Shown here: one piece after another, positions 1 to 5,682 of the stretch
How positions within the stretch are numbered: the first letter of the stretch is position 1
Layout of the letters: every line of letters starts with the position of its first letter
Assembly (NCBI GenBank): GCA_934845495.1
Contig: CAKWRB010000057.1
Coordinates: forward strand, 1-7,538
Source of the DNA: an uncultured bacterium
Lineage (GTDB): Bacteria > Bacillota > Clostridia > Oscillospirales > Ruminococcaceae
Direction: 5' to 3'
Length of the DNA stretch: 7,538 nt
The notes under the pieces: generated by a model
Databases searched by the model: none
What the model was told of the DNA's origin: nothing
Seen by the model: the letters and a program-made list of their open reading frames with translations, nothing else
Position numbers and translations under genes: made by a program

Positions 1-1
1 T

Positions 2-943
2 GTTGTAACTGCCCAGGCCAAGGGTTACGGCGGTATGCTCAAGGTGATGGTCGGCATTGATTCCAATGGCCTGATCACCGGTACTGAGGTACTGGAGAAC
101 AACGAGACCCAGGGTCTGGGCTCCAAGGTATCCGAGCATGCCTTTATGGATCAGTACATCGGCAAGGATTCCAACCTGGAAGGGATCGAGGCCATTGGCG
201 GTACCACCATTTCCTCCAATGCCTTCACCAAGGCTGTCCGCATTGCCTACGAGGTATATGGTCAGGCAGCCGGTGTTGAGATCGCCGGTGTAGAGCGCGA
301 GCCCATCTCGGATGAGGTGAAGGCCGAGCTGTTCCCGAATGTGACCAGCTTCCAGAAGTACGCCGTTGAGGGCGAGGCTTACAGAGCTGGTAACGAGGGC
401 TACATCATTGTAACCACCAGCGCTGGCTTTGCCGGCGATGTGACCACTGCAATCGGTCTGGACAACAACGGTGCCATCACCGGTGTGGTATTCACTGAGA
501 CCAGTGAGACCCAGGATTACGGCGAGCAGTATACCCGCAACTCCTGGAAGACCGCTCAGGTCGGCAAGACCTCTGCTGATGAACTGGATATGATTTCCGG
601 CGCCACCATCACTGGCGACGCACTCAAGCAGAACTTCGCCCAGGCCTTTGAGCTGCTGCCCACTCTGGCAGATGCCTCTCTGGAATATGTGGGGACTGCC
701 GAGGGCTATAACGGTACTATGACCGTTGCCGTAGGAATCGATTCCACCGGTGCCATCACCAGTGTCCGTCTTGTGGAAAGCGGCGATGACTTTGCCAGCA
801 AGGTGAGCGATGAAGCCTTCACCTCTCAGTTTGTCGGCAAGACTTCCACCGACGGTATTTCCACCATTTCGGGCGCAACGGTTTCTTCCACAGCCTTCAT
901 TGAGGCCGTAAACAATGCACTGGCTGCACAGAAGGGAGCATAA
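2..943 (+). CDS. rnfG: Rnf complex subunit G, C-terminal part with three FMN-binding domains (5' end outside window)
   Basis: RnfG is the membrane-anchored, extracytoplasmic flavoprotein of the Rnf ferredoxin:NAD+ oxidoreductase and carries covalently bound FMN. The frame is open to the left edge (in-frame codons from base 2, reading VVTAQAKGYGGM), so the methionine at 35 is internal and the N-terminal membrane anchor lies outside. Three FMN_bind-type modules follow each other at about 20-262, 395-640 and 700-920. Each has a GxD/N-x-G-x-I-T strand, a GK(T/D)S segment and a flavinylation-type motif: GGTT at 197-208 (degenerate), DMISGAT ending at 607 (full match to the Dxx(S/T)GAT ApbE signature, Thr 605-607 the expected FMN site) and STISGAT ending at 880 (Asp replaced by Ser). 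Known RnfG proteins normally have one such module. Identification as RnfG rests mainly on position directly before rnfE, rnfA and rnfB. The TAA at 941-943 is 6 nt before the rnfE start. Confidence 0.9.
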   Translation, partial: VVTAQAKGYGGMLKVMVGIDSNGLITGTEVLENNETQGLGSKVSEHAFMDQYIGKDSNLEGIEAIGGTTISSNAFTKAVRIAYEVYGQAAGVEIAGVEREPISDEVKAELFPNVTSFQKYAVEGEAYRAGNEGYIIVTTSAGFAGDVTTAIGLDNNGAITGVVFTETSETQDYGEQYTRNSWKTAQVGKTSADELDMISGATITGDALKQNFAQAFELLPTLADASLEYVGTAEGYNGTMTVAVGIDSTGAITSVRLVESGDDFASKVSDEAFTSQFVGKTSTDGISTISGATVSSTAFIEAVNNALAAQKGA

Positions 944-949
944 GAGATC

Positions 950-1627
950 GTGAAAAAGAATAAGCTTTCGATACTCGTAAATGGTATCATCAAGGAAAAC
1001 CCTGTTCTGGTGCTGGTGCTGGGTACCTGCCCTACACTGGCAACCACCACTTCGGCCATCAACGGTCTGGGTATGGGTGTGGCCGCCACTGCGGTACTGG
1101 TATTCTCCAACCTGATCATTTCGCTGCTCAAGTCGGTGATTCCGGACAAGGTTCGTATCCCCAGCTACATCGTTGTAATCGCCGGTCTGGTAACTGTAGT
1201 TCAGATGCTGGTTCAGGCTTACGCCATCGACCTGTACAACGCCCTGGGCGTATTCCTGCCCCTGATCGTTGTCAACTGCATCATCCTGGGCCGTGCTGAG
1301 ATGTTCGCCAGCAAGAACAGCCCGCTGGATTCCGTGATGGACGGTCTGGGCATGGGCCTCGGCTTCACCCTGACTCTGTTCATGATGGGTGCCATCCGTG
1401 AGCTGCTGGGCGCCGGCACCATCTTTGGTGTACAGGTTCTTTCTACCCCCATCGCCATCTTCGGCGTGGCCCCCGGAGGCTTTATCGTATTCGGCTGCCT
1501 GGTTGCTCTGGTTAACAAGCTCACCCATGGCAAGGCCATCAAGAAGAAGGAATTCACCTGTGCTGACTGCCCGGTTGCTTCGGTATGCGGTCAGTCCAGC
1601 CTGACTTGTGAGAAGGGAGAGTGCTAA
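950..1627 (+). CDS. rnfE: Rnf complex subunit E, membrane protein with cysteine-rich C-terminal tail
   Basis: RnfE is an integral membrane subunit of the Rnf complex, homologous to NqrD and paired with RnfA. The 225-residue protein has about six hydrophobic segments. It shows both family motifs: NPVLVLVLGTCP with Cys27, and LPLIVVNC with Cys110. In Rnf/Nqr these cysteines, with the equivalent pair in RnfA, hold an intramembrane [2Fe-2S] cluster. The start is GTG at 950, preceded by GGGAG at 934-938 inside rnfG with an 11-nt spacer; the residues after it (KKNKLSILVNGI) fit the family N-terminus. Unusual is the soluble tail after the last membrane segment: after KAIKKKEF come Cys204, 207, 213, 220 and 225 (CxxC-x5-C-x6-C-x4-C), the last being the C-terminal residue. 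Such a tail could bind a metal or Fe-S cluster, but that is inference. The next gene, rnfA, starts 3 nt after the stop. Confidence 0.95.
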   Translation: MKKNKLSILVNGIIKENPVLVLVLGTCPTLATTTSAINGLGMGVAATAVLVFSNLIISLLKSVIPDKVRIPSYIVVIAGLVTVVQMLVQAYAIDLYNALGVFLPLIVVNCIILGRAEMFASKNSPLDSVMDGLGMGLGFTLTLFMMGAIRELLGAGTIFGVQVLSTPIAIFGVAPGGFIVFGCLVALVNKLTHGKAIKKKEFTCADCPVASVCGQSSLTCEKGEC

Positions 1628-1630
1628 TCC

Positions 1631-2221
1631 ATGAAGGAACTGTTGATCATTCTGTTCAGCGCGATCCTGGTAAACAACTATCCGCTTTCCAAGTTCCTGG
1701 GTATCTGCCCCTTCCTGGGCGTATCCAAGAAGTTGGATTCTGCGGTGGGCATGAGCGCTGCGGTTATCTTTGTAATGCTGATGGCCACAGCTGCTACCTG
1801 GCCGATCTATGATATGCTGCTGGAGCCCAATGGCCTGGCTTATCTGCAGACCATCGTATTCATCCTGGTTATCGCCGCGCTGGTACAGCTGGTGGAAACC
1901 ATCCTCAAGAAGTATGTTCCCAGCCTGTACAAGTCGCTGGGCGTCTACCTGCCGCTGATCACCACCAACTGTGCTGTGCTGGGCGTAACCGTGCTGAACA
2001 TCTCCGAGAACTACACCTTTGTAGAGTCGATGGTGAACTCGCTGGGTGCTGGTCTGGGCTTCATGCTGGCAATGGTTCTGTTTGCCGGTGTCCGCACCCG
2101 ACTGGAGAACATCGACGCCCCCAAGAGCTTCCAGGGCCTGCCCATCACTCTGATCGCCGCTTCGCTGGTATCCGCTTCCTTTATCGGATTCGCCGGTGTT
2201 GTTGACGGCCTGTTCATGTGA
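1631..2221 (+). CDS. rnfA: Rnf complex subunit A, membrane protein
   Basis: RnfA is the inner-membrane partner of RnfE, homologous to NqrE, with opposite membrane topology to RnfE. The 196-residue length is typical. Visible motifs are LVNNYPLSKFLGICPFLGVSK (Cys26) and LPLITTNCAVLGV (Cys114), the two cysteines expected to share the membrane-embedded [2Fe-2S] cluster with RnfE Cys27 and Cys110. About six membrane segments are apparent, including residues 2-18, 40-58, 72-92, 102-122, 135-153 and 170-192. The ATG at 1631 follows the rnfE stop by 3 nt. Its GGGAG (1615-1619) lies inside rnfE with an 11-nt spacer, the same arrangement as at the rnfG-rnfE junction, suggesting translational coupling. 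Nothing is odd about the protein. Confidence 0.96.
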   Translation: MKELLIILFSAILVNNYPLSKFLGICPFLGVSKKLDSAVGMSAAVIFVMLMATAATWPIYDMLLEPNGLAYLQTIVFILVIAALVQLVETILKKYVPSLYKSLGVYLPLITTNCAVLGVTVLNISENYTFVESMVNSLGAGLGFMLAMVLFAGVRTRLENIDAPKSFQGLPITLIAASLVSASFIGFAGVVDGLFM

Positions 2222-2245
2222 TTTAGGTAGAGAGGAGTTGGAACC

Positions 2246-3079
2246 ATGGGTATTTATACATTTCCTGTAATGCTGGTAGGCGGTATCGGCCTGCTGGCTG
2301 GCGTGATCCTGGCAGTTGCTTCCAAGTTCTTTGCGGTGGAAGTGGACGAGCGGGTCACGCAGATCCGTGAATGCCTGCCCGGCGCAAACTGCGGCGGCTG
2401 TGGCTTCGCCGGTTGTGACGACTATGCTGCAAACCTGATCGAGAACCCCGATCTTCCCACCAACCTCTGCCCGGTAGGCGGTGCAGCGGTAGCCCAGAAG
2501 ATCAGTGAGATCATGGGTGTATCCTTCGAGGCTGCCACCCCCAAGCATGCAGTGGTTCACTGCAACGGCACCTGCCAGAACACCAAGTATGCCATCGACT
2601 ACGAAGGCCCCCAGACCTGCGCTGCCTGCAACACCATGTTCGGTGGCCGCGGTACCTGCAACTTCGGCTGCATCGGCTTTGGTGACTGTGTGGCTGCTTG
2701 TCAGTACGATGCCATCCACCTGGTGAATGGTGTTGCTGTGGTAGATCCCGAAAACTGTGTGGCTTGCGGCGCCTGTGCCAAGGCCTGCCCCAAGGGTCTG
2801 ATTACCATGATCCCCGAGACCAGCCAGATCTATGTAAGCTGTTCTTCCCAGGCCAAGGGTGCTGTTACCCGTCAGGCCTGCAGCGTGGGCTGTATTGCCT
2901 GCCGCAAGTGCGAGAAGAACTGCCCGGCTGGCGCAATCACTGTCAACAACAATGTTGCATCCATCGATCCCGAGAAGTGCACCAACTGCGGCCTGTGCAT
3001 GAGCCAGTGCCCCACCGGTGCCATCCGCAATGTAATGTACTGCGATGGCAATCCTGCCAACACTGCAGCACACGACTAA
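2246..3079 (+). CDS. rnfB: Rnf complex subunit B, multi-cluster ferredoxin-type protein
   Basis: RnfB is the cytoplasm-facing Fe-S subunit thought to take electrons from reduced ferredoxin and pass them into the complex. It has 277 residues. Residues 5-27 form an N-terminal membrane anchor. The Fe-S (PF04060-type) domain follows with Cys49, 52, 57 and 75 (GANCGGCGFAGC). A middle cysteine block (Cys106, 110, 125, 128, 138, 142, 148, 152) is typical of the longer clostridial RnfB rather than the shorter proteobacterial one. Two or three ferredoxin-like motifs complete it: Cys171/174/177/181, Cys216/219/222/226 (with Cys212) and Cys245/248/251/255, the last two followed by CP-x-GAI. The start is ATG 2246 with AGAGGAG at 2231-2237 (8-nt spacer). 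It is the last gene of the operon; a terminator begins 15 nt after the stop. Confidence 0.97.
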   Translation: MGIYTFPVMLVGGIGLLAGVILAVASKFFAVEVDERVTQIRECLPGANCGGCGFAGCDDYAANLIENPDLPTNLCPVGGAAVAQKISEIMGVSFEAATPKHAVVHCNGTCQNTKYAIDYEGPQTCAACNTMFGGRGTCNFGCIGFGDCVAACQYDAIHLVNGVAVVDPENCVACGACAKACPKGLITMIPETSQIYVSCSSQAKGAVTRQACSVGCIACRKCEKNCPAGAITVNNNVASIDPEKCTNCGLCMSQCPTGAIRNVMYCDGNPANTAAHD

Positions 3080-3093
3080 GCATCGCTGATCGA

Positions 3094-3124
3094 AAAAAGC
3101 ACACGGCTTGTCCGTGTGCTTTTT
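3094..3124 (+). terminator. Intrinsic terminator of the rnf operon
   Basis: A 13-bp perfect hairpin (3094-3106 pairing with 3112-3124) has a GC-rich core GCACACGG/CCGTGTGC, a 5-nt loop CTTGT and a T-rich tail (TTTTTCTTTTG). Because it also starts with an A-run on the left it could act weakly on the other strand. It separates the rnf operon from the following cassette. Confidence 0.92.
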
Positions 3125-3190
3125 CTTTTGCCCCGAACCCCTGTGAATCTGCATAAAAGTTCCCGCATATATTTGCCAGATATTTCATTT

Positions 3191-3235
3191 GAATGGATAT
3201 AAATGGTCTATATTCGACATTTTTCGTGTCCATTC
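3191..3235. repeat. Inverted repeat in the AT-rich intergenic region
   Basis: GAATGGA (3191-3197) is matched by its exact reverse complement TCCATTC (3229-3235), with shorter complementary pairs inside (ATATA 3197-3201 with TATAT 3209-3213; GACA 3216-3219 with TGTC 3227-3230). It lies about 90-130 bp upstream of the best -10 box of the regulator gene. It could be a protein binding site; in AT-rich DNA it could also be chance. The rest of 3125-3300 shows nothing else that I can identify. Confidence 0.25.
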
Positions 3236-3300
3236 TGCTGGGTTCGACAGGAATTGATTGTAAAGTTTTAATAATTTTTTTCAACAATAACGAAAAATCA

Positions 3301-3328
3301 TTATTATTCTGTGAACCTGCATTATAAT
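3301..3328 (+). promoter_or_regulatory. Probable promoter of the regulator gene
   Basis: A perfect TATAAT -10 box sits at 3323-3328, 64 bp upstream of the regulator start, giving an expected transcript start near 3335. The -35 region is poor: TTATTA at 3301-3306 (16-bp spacer) matches only three of six consensus positions, and no extended -10 TG is present. A weak -35 with a perfect -10 suits a regulated promoter. Confidence 0.5.
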
Positions 3329-3340
3329 GGTACTATGGAA

Positions 3341-3378
3341 GTAATATTGGATTTATTATCGTAATAATAAATTATTAC
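3341..3378. promoter_or_regulatory. Candidate operator: overlapping palindromes in the leader of the regulator gene
   Basis: Two overlapping inverted repeats are visible. The first has 9-bp arms, ATTTATTAT (3351-3359) and ATAATAAAT (3364-3372), around CGTA. The second is GTAATAAT (3361-3368), AA, ATTATTAC (3371-3378). A further half-site-like GTAATATT begins at 3341, exactly 20 bp (two helical turns) before the GTAATAAT at 3361. The block lies just after the expected transcript start and ends directly against the AGGAG ribosome binding site at 3379-3383. Autoregulation by the adjacent PAS-HTH protein is the natural guess; the AT-richness lowers certainty. Confidence 0.5.
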
Positions 3379-3391
3379 AGGAGAAATTGGT

Positions 3392-4075
3392 ATGGACTCT
3401 ATCATGCAGGAATATTGTGAATTGGTTGGATTTCTTGGAAAGGTACTGGGTCAGGATTATGAGGTTGTTCTTCATGACCTCAGCAATATGGATAACTCGG
3501 TGGTAGCCGTGGCCAACGGCCATGTGAGCGGCAGAAAGATCGGTTCCCCCATGAACGAGAACGGACTGCGGCTGATCCGGACCGAGGCCTGGAAACAGAA
3601 CCAGGAACTGATCCGGTACCGCGGCTATTCCAAAAAGACCAATCATCTGCTCTGCTTCACCAGATTCATCAAAAATCAGCAGGGTGATCCCATTGGAATG
3701 CTCTGCATCAATTACGACTATGCCTCCAACCAGAAGCTGGTGGACAGCATATCCGAACAGCTGGGCATCGCGGAGCTTTCGGACCAGGCGGAAAGCGAGA
3801 AGATCTTCCACAGCGATACCGAAAAGTTCCCGGACAGCATGGAAGAGGTCGTCTATGCGATCTGCAATCAGGTGATGCTGGAGGTACCGGTCCCGGTGGA
3901 CCGGCTCTCCCAGGACGAAAAGATCGCCATTGTGGAAAAGCTCGAAGCCAAGGGCGTTTTCCTCTTCAAGGGAGCTGTGACCCTGGTGGCCGGACGGCTC
4001 CAGACCTCCGAGGCAACGGTGTACCGGTATCTTTCCAAGATCAACCGCACCGGACCCAAGAACGGCTTGCAGTAA
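3392..4075 (+). CDS. YheO/DauR-type PAS and helix-turn-helix transcriptional regulator
   Basis: This cytoplasmic DNA-binding regulator has 227 residues, the usual family length. Residues about 6-120 match the YheO-like PAS domain (PF08348): YCELVGFLGKVLG…YEVVLHDLS near the N-terminus, then ANGHVSGRKIGSP at 41-53 and a GDPIGMLCINYD segment at 98-109. Residues about 172-217 match the HTH_22 DNA-binding domain (PF13309): LSQDEKIAIVEKLEAKGVFLFKGAV, then the recognition helix region TSEATVYRYLSKI. Family members include DauR, which controls D-arginine catabolism in Pseudomonas, and E. coli YheO; the PAS domain is presumed to bind a small ligand. The start is ATG 3392 with AGGAG at 3379-3383 and an 8-nt spacer. 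It opens a four-gene same-strand cassette and probably controls itself and the downstream genes. The ligand cannot be told from sequence. Confidence 0.9.
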   Translation: MDSIMQEYCELVGFLGKVLGQDYEVVLHDLSNMDNSVVAVANGHVSGRKIGSPMNENGLRLIRTEAWKQNQELIRYRGYSKKTNHLLCFTRFIKNQQGDPIGMLCINYDYASNQKLVDSISEQLGIAELSDQAESEKIFHSDTEKFPDSMEEVVYAICNQVMLEVPVPVDRLSQDEKIAIVEKLEAKGVFLFKGAVTLVAGRLQTSEATVYRYLSKINRTGPKNGLQ

Positions 4076-4083
4076 TTTTGTTT

Positions 4084-4114
4084 TTGACCCGGAATGGATC
4101 CACCGGGTGAAAAT
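4084..4114 (+). promoter_or_regulatory. Inverted repeat with promoter-like elements between regulator and DUF5058 gene
   Basis: ACCCGG (4087-4092) and CCGGGT (4103-4108) form a perfect 6-bp inverted repeat around AATGGATCCA. It overlaps a -35-like TTGACC at 4084-4089 (five of six), and a poor -10-like GAAAAT lies at 4109-4114 with a 19-bp spacer. In RNA it gives a hairpin but no T-run follows, so it is not a normal terminator. It may be an operator over a second promoter, or a transcript-processing hairpin. It lies only 9 bp after the regulator stop. Confidence 0.3.
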
Positions 4115-4142
4115 AGACAGAAATTTTACCAAAGCAGAAAGT

Positions 4143-4149
4143 AGGGGAG
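4143..4149 (+). promoter_or_regulatory. Ribosome binding site with unusually short spacer
   Basis: AGGGGAG ends only 3 nt before the ATG at 4153; 5 to 9 nt is usual and most other genes here have 8 to 11. No better start is seen: the next in-frame ATG (4174) has no purine-rich site before it, and the residues after it (ANSIIMW) fit the family N-terminus with a short leader. Translation could be weaker than for the neighbours. Confidence 0.6.
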
Positions 4150-4152
4150 TTT

Positions 4153-4872
4153 ATGACACAAGAATACAGCAGCATGGCCAACAGTATAATCATGTGGCTG
4201 GCCTGCGCACCGGGAGTATTGATCGTGTTGTTCCAGGCATATCTCTTCTTCCGGCGTAGTAAAAAAGATGCTCTTCGGGTTGGCCTGACCGAGAAACAGG
4301 TCAAGGCGGCAATCCGCAGTGCGACTGTAACCTCCATTGGTCCGTGTTTCGTAATGCTGACCGCCATGCTTTCCCTGATGCTCTATGTGGGCGCGCCGCT
4401 GGCCTGGCTGCGTGTGGACTTTATCGGTTCGGTATCCTATGAGCTCCAGGGTGCAAACTTTGCCGCAGAAGGCATGGGTATTGAACTGGGTACCGCTGCC
4501 ATGGATGCCAGCTATCTGTCCACTGCCTCCATTGTTATGACAATGGGCTGTATCGGATGGGTTATCTTCGCAGCATTGTTCTCGGACAAGATGGAAAAGG
4601 TCAACGCTGTAATGAGCGGCGGCAACGAGCTTCTGGTTCCCATCCTGGGCACCGGCGCTCTGATCGGTGTATACGCCTCTCTCACCATGGACCGTCTGTA
4701 TCCCTTCAAGAACCAGGGCTTCGCAGTTCTTTCGTCTGCAGCACTGATGTTCCTGATCCAGTCGTATAACAAGAAGGCCAACAAACAGTGGCTCAAGGAA
4801 TGGGGACTGACCATCTGCATGGTATTCGGCATGATCTGCGCAACCGTTTCGGAACAGTTTATCATGCTGTAA
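4153..4872 (+). CDS. DUF5058 family integral membrane protein
   Basis: The 239-residue protein has about six membrane segments: residues 12-33, 58-82, 124-143, 160-179, 189-204 and 217-233. The N-terminal MANSIIMWLACAPGVLIVLFQAYLFFRRSKKDA, the GLTEKQVKAAIRSATVTSIGPCFVML stretch (44-69) and the SGGNELLVPILGTGALIGVY loop and helix (155-174) are what I recognise as DUF5058 (PF16481), a family without known function in Firmicutes and related bacteria. Residues 84-122 form a longer non-membrane loop between segments 2 and 3. The gene follows the regulator by 77 nt and is followed by a second membrane protein after 60 nt; the pair probably works as one unit. Transport of a small molecule handled by the hydrolase at 5683 is my inference, not a known function. 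Confidence 0.82.
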   Translation: MTQEYSSMANSIIMWLACAPGVLIVLFQAYLFFRRSKKDALRVGLTEKQVKAAIRSATVTSIGPCFVMLTAMLSLMLYVGAPLAWLRVDFIGSVSYELQGANFAAEGMGIELGTAAMDASYLSTASIVMTMGCIGWVIFAALFSDKMEKVNAVMSGGNELLVPILGTGALIGVYASLTMDRLYPFKNQGFAVLSSAALMFLIQSYNKKANKQWLKEWGLTICMVFGMICATVSEQFIML

Positions 4873-4895
4873 CCGCATTTCAATGAAACCGATCC

Positions 4896-4913
4896 CGGCA
4901 CCCCTCGGTGCCG
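4896..4913 (+). other. Intercistronic hairpin before the second membrane gene
   Basis: CGGCACC (4896-4902) and GGTGCCG (4907-4913) form a perfect 7-bp GC-rich stem with loop CCTC. It lies in the 60-nt gap between the two membrane genes and ends 5 nt before the AGGGGG ribosome binding site (4919-4924). No T-run follows, so it is unlikely to terminate. It may protect the upstream message end or adjust the ratio of the two proteins. Confidence 0.45.
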
Positions 4914-4932
4914 TACTCAGGGGGTAACAAGT

Positions 4933-5640
4933 ATGAATGACATGGAACGCGATGTATTCCATAAGGAATATATGCCTTACATTATCAAGTGGGGTAAGAT
5001 CACCTGCTGGCTTTCCATCCCGCTGATCTTTGTCCCGGCTATTGCACTGTACATTTTCTATCAGGCTGTTCCGTCCATCGGCGGCGTCATCACCGGCTTT
5101 ATCGCTCTGTTCTCCTCGATGGTAGCCTGGTACGTGGTGGACCCCATCACACTGTATCCGATCCTGCATATCCCCGGCATGTACATGACCTACATCGCCG
5201 GTAACTCCAAGGAGATCCGTGCCCCTGCGGCCACTGCGGCTCTCTCCGCCACCGATGTGGAAGCCGGTACTGAGCATGGCACCATCATCTCTGCCATCGC
5301 CATCTCCGTCTCCATCTTCATCAGCCTGGCTGTTATGACTCTGGTAGCCCTGGCCGGCAACTTTATCCTCAGCCTGCTGCCCGATTCCATCATCACAGCC
5401 CTCAACTACCTGCTGCCCGCCCTGTTCGGTGCGATGTGTATGCAGCGTATCATGATGGACTACAAGTCGGCCTTCGTCCTGCTGCCCTGCGCCCTGATCA
5501 TCCGCTATCTCAGCACCCTGGGCGTCTTCAAGGTTCTGCCCTTCGGCGGCGGCTATGCTCCGATCCTGTCCTGCGTAATCATTGGTGTGGTTGTGGCCAA
5601 GGCTCTGCACGGAAAAGCAGCTGCCAAGCCCAAAGCATAA
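4933..5640 (+). CDS. Uncharacterised polytopic membrane protein, partner of DUF5058
   Basis: I do not recognise a named family with certainty. The 235-residue protein has about six hydrophobic segments: residues 23-44, 49-68, 115-145, 154-170, 178-191 and 205-224. The segment between the second and third holds the most distinctive sequence: DPITLYPILHIPGMYMTYIAGNS followed by KEIRAPAATAALSATDVEAGTEHG (70-116). It is rich in Pro, Gly and small residues and could form a substrate path or a contact with the partner protein. The C-terminus ends in a basic KAAAKPKA tail. The start is ATG 4933 with AGGGGG at 4919-4924 (8-nt spacer); the ATG at 4942 is less well placed. Its place between the DUF5058 gene and the hydrolase suggests a two-protein membrane unit; a role in transport is inferred. 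Confidence 0.85.
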   Translation: MNDMERDVFHKEYMPYIIKWGKITCWLSIPLIFVPAIALYIFYQAVPSIGGVITGFIALFSSMVAWYVVDPITLYPILHIPGMYMTYIAGNSKEIRAPAATAALSATDVEAGTEHGTIISAIAISVSIFISLAVMTLVALAGNFILSLLPDSIITALNYLLPALFGAMCMQRIMMDYKSAFVLLPCALIIRYLSTLGVFKVLPFGGGYAPILSCVIIGVVVAKALHGKAAAKPKA

Positions 5641-5682
5641 ACGAACTGTCTGACAAAATTATCAAAAGAGAGGTATGTCACT

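Noticed and set aside
2698..3156. 152-residue plus-strand frame overlapping the end of rnfB and its terminator
   Set aside because: Frame-shifted reading of the ferredoxin-motif region; it continues through the terminator hairpin. Shadow frame.
3173..3203. Promoter-like TTGCCA and TATAAA
   Set aside because: The spacer is 19 bp and it lies about 190 bp from the regulator; the TATAAT at 3323 is closer and better. Could be a second start, but too weak to call.
4084..4114. Reading the ACCCGG/CCGGGT hairpin as a terminator
   Set aside because: No T-run follows on either strand and the stem is only 6 bp.
3356..4132. 258-residue minus-strand frame opposite the regulator gene
   Set aside because: Antisense to a clear PAS-HTH gene, runs through the promoter/operator region, low-complexity shadow composition.
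4126..5610. 494-residue open frame on the minus strand across both membrane genes
   Set aside because: The product is dominated by His, Gln, Asp, Gly and Arg without any domain or membrane pattern, as expected from the complement of hydrophobic codons. It covers two well-supported plus-strand genes with good ribosome binding sites, and even runs through their gap. Shadow frame.
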